Source of the DNA: Megascapheus bottae
Taxonomy: Eukaryota; Chordata; Mammalia; Rodentia; Geomyidae
Reading direction: 5' to 3'
DNA length: 64,000 nucleotides
Assembly: GCA_024803745.1 (NCBI GenBank)
Contig: JANJXV010000004.1
Coordinates: forward strand, 41,907,358 to 41,971,357
Below are positions 58,384 through 64,000 of the stretch, in pieces (the first letter of the stretch is position 1; every line of letters starts with the position of its first letter). Under the pieces are notes generated by a model. It saw nothing but the letters and a program-made list of their open reading frames with translations, was not told the DNA's origin and did not search any database. The position numbers and the translations under genes are program-made.

Positions 58384-58447
58384 GGATTCGGCTAAACGTT
58401 TATAAGTCATTTCCCGGATTCGGCTAAACGTTTATAAGTCATTTCCC
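58384..58447 (+). repeat. Perfect 32-bp tandem duplication
   Basis: Two identical copies (58384-58415, 58416-58447) starting GGATTCGGCTAAACG and ending GTCATTTCCC. Confidence 0.97.
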
Positions 58448-59540
58448 AACATCAGCTTGCTAAGACAGTCCACAAATCTGGAGCACTTCCATTATTTTAA
58501 AGAGACTACATCTGAAAGTTGTCAAGCATACATGTTTTATTTAATAACATTTTCTCCTTTAATTATGATTTGTAAATTACGATTGCAATGTGTTATAAAT
58601 TCTAAAAGTGGCAAGAGAAAACATCAATCATTGTTAAGGTTTCAGGCATGAAAGAACTACTTAATTTTTTTTCTTTGTTCAGAGTCAACACAGACAGAAA
58701 GAAAACTATTAGTCAGATTCAAGGTATCTACTAAAATTCTGGTGGCTTTTGAGAATCTATATGTGTAACTTTCTTTAAAATGACTTGAACTTTGAACCTC
58801 AAATTTTAAATATCAACATGCTTTCATTGACAGTTGCACCAACCCAGCAGGTTTGAATTTCATAACAAACTTTTCATTCTTTCTTAAAAAAAAATAGTGT
58901 AGCCACATAGCATATGTAATAGTACATTCTACAATTTGAATAGACAAATGGGTTTATAATCATTGGATCATTTAGTTTTATTATATATTCAGACATTTCC
59001 AAAAACAGTTCTAACATCCAATATACATTACAAACTGATTCAATTCCTTAAATCTTCACATTACTATCAAGCAATGATTACTTGATGCTATTTGCAAAAG
59101 AGAAAATTCTAAAAAAAAAAAAAAATCTTACATATTTGTGAAGCCCTTTCCCCAAATACTAGAAACACGCCCGATTCCATTTAATTTAAAAAAGTTTTTT
59201 TTAACATATTAGGGATATTGGACTGAAGTGCTTCATATATGGAAAGATCATTTGAGAAGAACTGTCTCCAAAATGGTAGAAGGTCTAAATATTAAGCTAA
59301 ATACAAGATTATTATATGCTCCTTCATTTTTTGTAGACTATTTTCTATCAAATCTACAGCAGGAAAAAAATAGCATAAATCTCACAACAAATTTACATTG
59401 AAAACATCACACATCAGCATGATTTCCAGGAACTCAACTTTAATTTTTAAAGTTTCCCTGAATGCTTTCAAAAGAACAAACATAATGGAAAAGTTTTACA
59501 TTTTTATTGGGCTTAAAATTGTCTTTTAAAACCCTGTTCT
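58448..59540. other. Repeat-poor non-coding stretch
   Basis: AT-rich unique sequence. No gene or element identified. Confidence 0.6.
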
Positions 59541-59544
59541 TAAA

Positions 59545-59700
59545 ACAAGATGATTGGGAGGGGGTGGGAGGAGAGAAAGTGGGGGGGAAAAAACAACCAT
59601 GGGAGGGTGTACCAATATTCAAGAAGTAATGTACCCACTACCTGGCAAGTGTAACTCCTATATACATTGCCCAGACAATAAAATACAATTTAAAACAAAA
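59545..59700 (+). mobile_element. LINE 3' tail-like fragment
   Basis: G-rich GATTGGGAGGGGGTGGGAGG, then AAGAAGTAATGTACCCACTA and an A-rich end. Resembles rodent L1 3' ends and the piece at 31634. Confidence 0.55.
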
Positions 59701-60144
59701 ACTAGAATAAAAGCATATTGAGAAAAAAAAAACACAAAGCAAAACAAAAACCGTGTTCTTGCATGATCTGGCTAAATAGGATAATAATCACACACAAAAT
59801 ATAAAACGTGACTATTTTTCTTGATCAGGGTAAAAAAAAAATCTGTTTACCTTATAATCTTCCAGCAATGCAGAAAAACAAATTAATACGTTCTAATACT
59901 AGTTACCACATGTGATTTTTTTTTCAGTCCCCCAATATTCGTGAAGAAATGTCTAAAAAGTACAATTGAAACAGGGGAATGATGGAATTTTCCTTTGCAC
60001 TAACAACTAACTAATCCCAGGCATTAAAAAAAAAAAAAAAAAAGTGCGGATGAAAACAGATCCCCAGAAAGATCTGAAGGGGGGCGGGGAACTGAGAAAA
60101 CACAGGCACCTAAGATTTCACCCTGCGTGAGACGCGAAACAACT

Positions 60145-60156
60145 CAAAATGGCGGA
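60145..60156 (+). promoter_or_regulatory. YY1-like motif
   Basis: CAAAATGGCGGA resembles the YY1 consensus (AAGATGGCGGC) and lies at the left shoulder of the CpG island. Promoter YY1 sites of this kind often sit just downstream of a start site on the transcribed strand. Motif match only. Confidence 0.4.
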
Positions 60157-60236
60157 CTTGCAATTACTTACATTTACAAAATTCCCGCAATGAGGGTTCT
60201 AAATGCATACTGTTAGAGGTTACTCGAGAACACGCC

Positions 60237-60322
<86 letters not shown>
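60237..60322 (+). repeat. Compound (GT)n(GA)n microsatellite at CpG island edge
   Basis: About 12 GT units switch directly to about 30 GA units; produces arginine/glutamate and serine/leucine open frames that are not genes. Confidence 0.96.
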
Positions 60323-60326
<4 letters not shown>

Positions 60327-60389
60327 TCGTGGTGGAAATCCTTCATGCACCAGCAGACCAGAGCTCCCAGTGCTCCGAGTTTCTGCAAA

Positions 60390-61770
60390 AACGGATCATT
60401 TCTTCTCCGTGCTCCCCCCCCCACAGCCCACTTTGCAAATCCGATCTAAATCCACGTGCATCCGTCTCCGTCCTCTTCCGGACGCTCGGGGGCTGATGGA
60501 AGAATAGTGACGCCCAGGCGGAGAGGATCCCCGACGCCGGCCCCGGGGCGCCCAGCCGCGGGGTGGGTGGAGAGAGCGCGCCGGGCGGGTGCGGACGCCC
60601 CCTGGCGGCGCGCCCCGCGTCCCACGCGGCCGCCTCGGATACGGGAGGGACCCCCACCACCACCACCACCAGCACACTCCGCCCCGCCGGCTCCACGCCG
60701 CCCGTGTCCGCGCCGGGACTTGTCCTTCTCCCTCCTCGTTCCCTCTGGGGTCGGCGCGCCGCCGGCTTGGCTCCTCCCCACCCTCTCCCCACCCTCGGCG
60801 GCCAGTCTAGGCGACCGCGCCGCGCCCACCCGAGCGCCGGCCCCGAGGAGGCGCGGGACGGCGGGAGAGCAAGGTGTGAACCCGGAAGTACATGGCCGCC
60901 CGCGTCCTCCGCGGCCACGGCGGGCGGCCAGCCCAGGCCCTCGGTGGAGGCGACGCGGCGCCCCGGCTCGGGACCAGACCTGTCACTTCCCCCGCCGCGC
61001 CCCGCGTTCGCCCCACCCCAGGCTCCCCGCCCCGTGCGCGGCCACCCGGCTCCCCTCGACGGGGCTCACGTGCCCTTCCCCGGGACGGTGCGGCGGGTCG
61101 GGTCCGGCCCCGCGCGCACCTCAGCCCGGCCCGCGCGCCCCGCGGGACTCCCCGCCGCCGCCTCACCTCAGGCGCTTCATGGTCGCGTCGCCGGGCCGGC
61201 CCGGGGTGGGAGCGTGGACCGGGGGGTGGGGGTGCGCGTGAGCAAGGCTCAGTCCGGGAGGACGGGCCGGAGGAAGCGGCCTGGAGCTCGGCACTTCCTG
61301 GGGGAGCGCGGCGGCGGCGAGCGGCCCGGAGACCCGGGAAGCGCCCCGGCGTGGCGAGGCCCGACAGGGTCAGCGCATCGTGGGCCGGGGAGGCGACGCG
61401 GAGGCGCCGTCGCCACCGTCGCTACTGCTGCCGCCGCAGCCTGACGAGTAACGGGAGCGGGGCTGAACCCGGGAGTGCGGGAACGGGGTGGGGACCGCGG
61501 GCACGGCGGCGACACCGGCCCCGCTCGGCCCGAGCCCTGCGTCAGGCGGCGGCACGCGCACACCTGCCCGCCGCCGCTCCGGGCCGCGCGTCATTGGCTG
61601 TTGGCGCCGAGCGCGCGAGATTGAACCTTCCATTCATTCCTGGGCCGGGTGGGCGCGCGGGGACGCGCCTCGCCGCCACCCCCCACCCCGCCGCCCGCCC
61701 CTGACCTCGACGGCGCGCTCCCGTGAGGCCCGGGGGCGCGCGGCCGCCGCAGTGCCTACGACCGTGAGCG
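60390..61770. promoter_or_regulatory. CpG island, probable distal (bidirectional) promoter
   Basis: The sequence switches abruptly from AT-rich to very GC- and CpG-rich, without TATA boxes. Motifs seen: an ETS-type CCGGAAGT (60882-60889) and the reverse-strand CAGGAAGTG (61292-61300); CACGTG (61067-61072); CCAAT on the minus strand (61593-61597) beside an E2F-like TTGGCGCC (61601-61608). A splice donor on the minus strand at 61167 supports transcription toward LIN28B, about 17 kb away. Transcription to the right is also possible; in human a non-coding RNA (LINC00577, from memory) lies near the distal LIN28B start. Long open frames here are products of base composition. Confidence 0.75.
61167..61180 (-). 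other. Candidate distal first exon end with short upstream ORF
   Basis: In the CpG island the minus strand reads GACGCGACC ATG AAG CGC CTG AG followed by a GTGAGG donor, a near-ideal splice donor and good start context. If spliced to the 49-bp exon at 50420-50468 it gives MKRLRFSRR then TGA, and the TGA overlaps the ATG of that exon as ATGA. In this model the ATG is an upstream ORF and not the LIN28B start. Spliced directly to exon 2 it is out of frame. The 5' end of the exon is unknown. Assignment to LIN28B is inference. Confidence 0.4.
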
Positions 61771-64000
61771 CCGGGGCTTTTCACTGTGGGCTGTGCCGCA
61801 CGCGAAGCCTCGGGTCTCCAGGATGGCGAGGCTTAGGGGCGCGCCTGGTGGAGGGCAGGGCAGTGCTGCCGTTCTCTCCCCACCTGCCACTTGGGCGCCC
61901 TGACTTTGTGGGGAAGTGTCAAAACAACAACAAAATCTCTTCTTTATTCATTCATTTCTATCACATTTCAGTAGTTGTACAGCGAGGCTGCCATGCACCG
62001 AAGCAGTTGGCGAATACAGCGCGTCTGCACCAGTGTCACCTCTTTTAACATTGTCACCCGTTCCTCCCCTCCCCACCCCTTCCCTCGACCTTCTTAATTT
62101 CGTAGGCTACTTCACCCCAAAGTGTCAAAATCGGAATCTGAAGCGCTAGGCTTCTTACCCCTTCCCTGCCAATGCTCTGGAGGTAATGTTGAGCGGTAAT
62201 TAATTTCTCACAGCGCGATGCAAAGTGGTAATTAGTAATGTATGGCAGGCTCCACTGAGCCTTGTGCACGATGTTAGGAGCTCAGGGAACCTAGCCTCAG
62301 CTGCTCCTTAAAAAGGACACTCAACCTCAAATTCAATCATGCAGGCTCTGTATTTATCACAAAATAAAGAGCCAGAAGGCCTAGGGCTTCTGCTTCTGCT
62401 ATATGGATTCCTAATGTTGGTATGGCCTCCCCCCCGCCAAATTATTTGCCTTCTGTTTTTGTCTATCTGATAAATTTTACAAGTCTCTGTGCACTCCCGA
62501 ATTTCACCTTCCACATAGAACTAAACAGCCCTGGCTCACCAACTACAAAAATGGACACAAACTTGTGATCTGGACTGTGTTTGGTGGAACTGATTAAAGA
62601 GGATTTAAAAAGTCAACAAACTAAAGCTGGATGTGTGTGAAACTAAACACTGCAAGTACAGAGATCAATCTGGAAAACTCTGGAAATGACGCATGTTGAA
62701 TAAATCTTCAAACTATTTTTGTGTAAGGATGACTATGTTCTCCCAAATTCTAGATGAAGATTAGGAAAACAGTTCAGATCTATGGGATTGTCAGAGTCTA
62801 GAAAAAGAAAAAGGAAAAGAAAAACAAACAAACAAAAAACAGCTCAGGCTTGGGGGCCAGGTTTATCAGAAGCAAACATTCTCATTGTTTTCTTCTAAAT
62901 TTTTCCAAATAGGCAATGAAAATAGTAAATTCCCTAGATGGCTACTCAGCATTCCACAGAGCCAGTGGAAAATGTCTTAATGAGCAAATAAATTAGTTAC
63001 TTTAAAGATTCCTTTTTATTAGCAATGTTAAGAAATGACATATTTCTTACTGAGTTGTATGGATCCTTTCACATATAATTCTTAGTATTATTAGTATCAT
63101 TTTATTCATCACTTGCAGTTTTTTTTACAATGCTCCCTACTTCAAATTTTGATTCAAATAGAATTGAGAGGCAATAGATCATTTTACAAGTAATTCTTAA
63201 TTATAATCACTGTATTAGTCATTTGCAAATGTGTTGCTACAATGCTGCCTATTTTGCATTTTGATTCAAATAAAATTGAAAAGAAATACATGCCCACATT
63301 ACTAGAAAAGAAAAACAGTAATTATGTATTGTCATCTGCAATGTGATATACCGACTTTAAAGCATTATAATTTTTTATTTATGAGTAGAGATTACAAATG
63401 ACACATATAAAATGAACTTTGCTTCTTTTTCTACTTATTTTTTGAAGTCTTTCTTAAATAACTATTTTAGGTACTTATAAGACTTTAAATATAATTTCAG
63501 GTGTGATGGTGTTTATGTAATATCTTTTTTGCCTTGAGAATTCTTGAAAGACAATAATGTTAAACCATAACTCAGAACTGATATCCTAAGCAATCAACAA
63601 GTCATTGTTATTTCTGTATCTAAAACTAGCATCATGACTTCGTGAGGCTGTCACAAAAATGAAAAATGAAACATTAAAATTTTAAATCATTTTAATTAAA
63701 TGTTGGATATGTGGAAAGGTAAATGATGAGCTTTCATAGTCTAAACACCTATTAAGGAATGCCTTAGCAAGACCAGAAATTAATAAAAAGCCAACAATTA
63801 CATTTTTAAGTTAATCTTTCTACCTAGAGCCATCGTGATACATTGTTTTACTCTTAAAATTATAAAAATGTTTCCAAAGGAAACAAGCCCTATCTTAGTC
63901 TTAATATCACCTATACCTACAGAAGTACCTAGCACATAGCTGGCATTCTGCAACCTTAATCCGTGTTCCCAGCCTTTTTTGTTTTCATTGTTTTCACAGT
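61771..64000. other. Right flank of CpG island, no gene seen
   Basis: Composition drops from GC-rich to AT-rich by about 62.1 kb. GGAG|GTAATG at about 62182 is a possible plus-strand splice donor for a divergent transcript, but nothing else supports one. The last 100 bp (about 63905-63950, CTAGCACATAGCTGGCA) resembles the 3' part of a MIR element. No SINE of the IDL-Geo or B1-Geo types occurs. Confidence 0.5.
63070..63292 (+). repeat. Diverged tandem duplication, unit about 111 bp
   Basis: Both units contain ACAATGCT(C/G)CCTA then TTTTGATTCAAATA and AATTGA, preceded by a similar TAATTCTTA and CATTTGCA/CACTTGCA. Confidence 0.8.

Noticed and set aside
60343..61704. Open frames of 119-293 codons on both strands of the CpG island
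   Set aside because: They overlap each other in several frames, are Pro/Arg/Ala/Gly-rich, and follow from lack of AT-rich stop codons. None shows a domain.
60390..61770. CpG island as the HACE1 promoter
   Set aside because: HACE1 neighbours LIN28B in mammals, but the short peptide at the minus-strand donor (MKRLR) is not the HACE1 start, and the splice direction is toward LIN28B.

Overview
This is mammalian nuclear DNA from a rodent. The most numerous repeats are dimeric SINEs whose left monomer is a tRNA-Ala/ID-like unit and whose right monomer is a second, shared unit. They match what I know as IDL-Geo, a SINE described from kangaroo rats and reported to be confined to the superfamily Geomyoidea (kangaroo rats, pocket mice, pocket gophers). 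A second dimeric SINE joins a B1/7SL-like left half to the same right unit; I call it B1-Geo here. The species is inference; the repeat structure is seen directly.

The one protein-coding gene I can support is LIN28B, on the minus strand. Exon 1 (start codon, 43904-43913), exon 2 (42889-43076) and exon 3 (5376-5560) carry residues 1-128, which cover the cold-shock domain and the basic linker before the CCHC zinc knuckles. The last coding exon lies beyond position 1, so positions 1-5375 are intron 3. Intron 2 is about 37 kb and is filled with SINEs and 5'-truncated LINE tails. Intron 1 is 827 bp.

Upstream of LIN28B (higher coordinates), 43.9-45.3 kb is a GC- and purine-rich promoter region with a CACGTG E-box. 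A 49-bp candidate alternative exon (50420-50468, minus) joins exon 2 in frame. A strong CpG island (about 60.4-61.8 kb) holds a candidate minus-strand first exon ending at 61167. Together these suggest a second, distal LIN28B promoter that makes a protein with a different N-terminus.

Layout: 1-40 kb is intron 3, exon 3 and intron 2, dense in SINEs, with nested insertions, three copies of one LINE 3'-tail family, a Tigger-like and a MER5A-like DNA transposon relic and an old LTR-like block. From 40.1 to 51.8 kb there are no SINEs apart from one old MIR-like copy and a short LINE tail near the end; this stretch covers exons 2 and 1, the promoter and the candidate alternative exon. From 51.8 to 55.8 kb SINEs return. 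From 55.8 to 64 kb SINEs are again absent around the CpG island. No other convincing gene, tRNA, rRNA or CRISPR array was found. The longer open frames in the CpG island and in SINEs look like composition or repeat artefacts.
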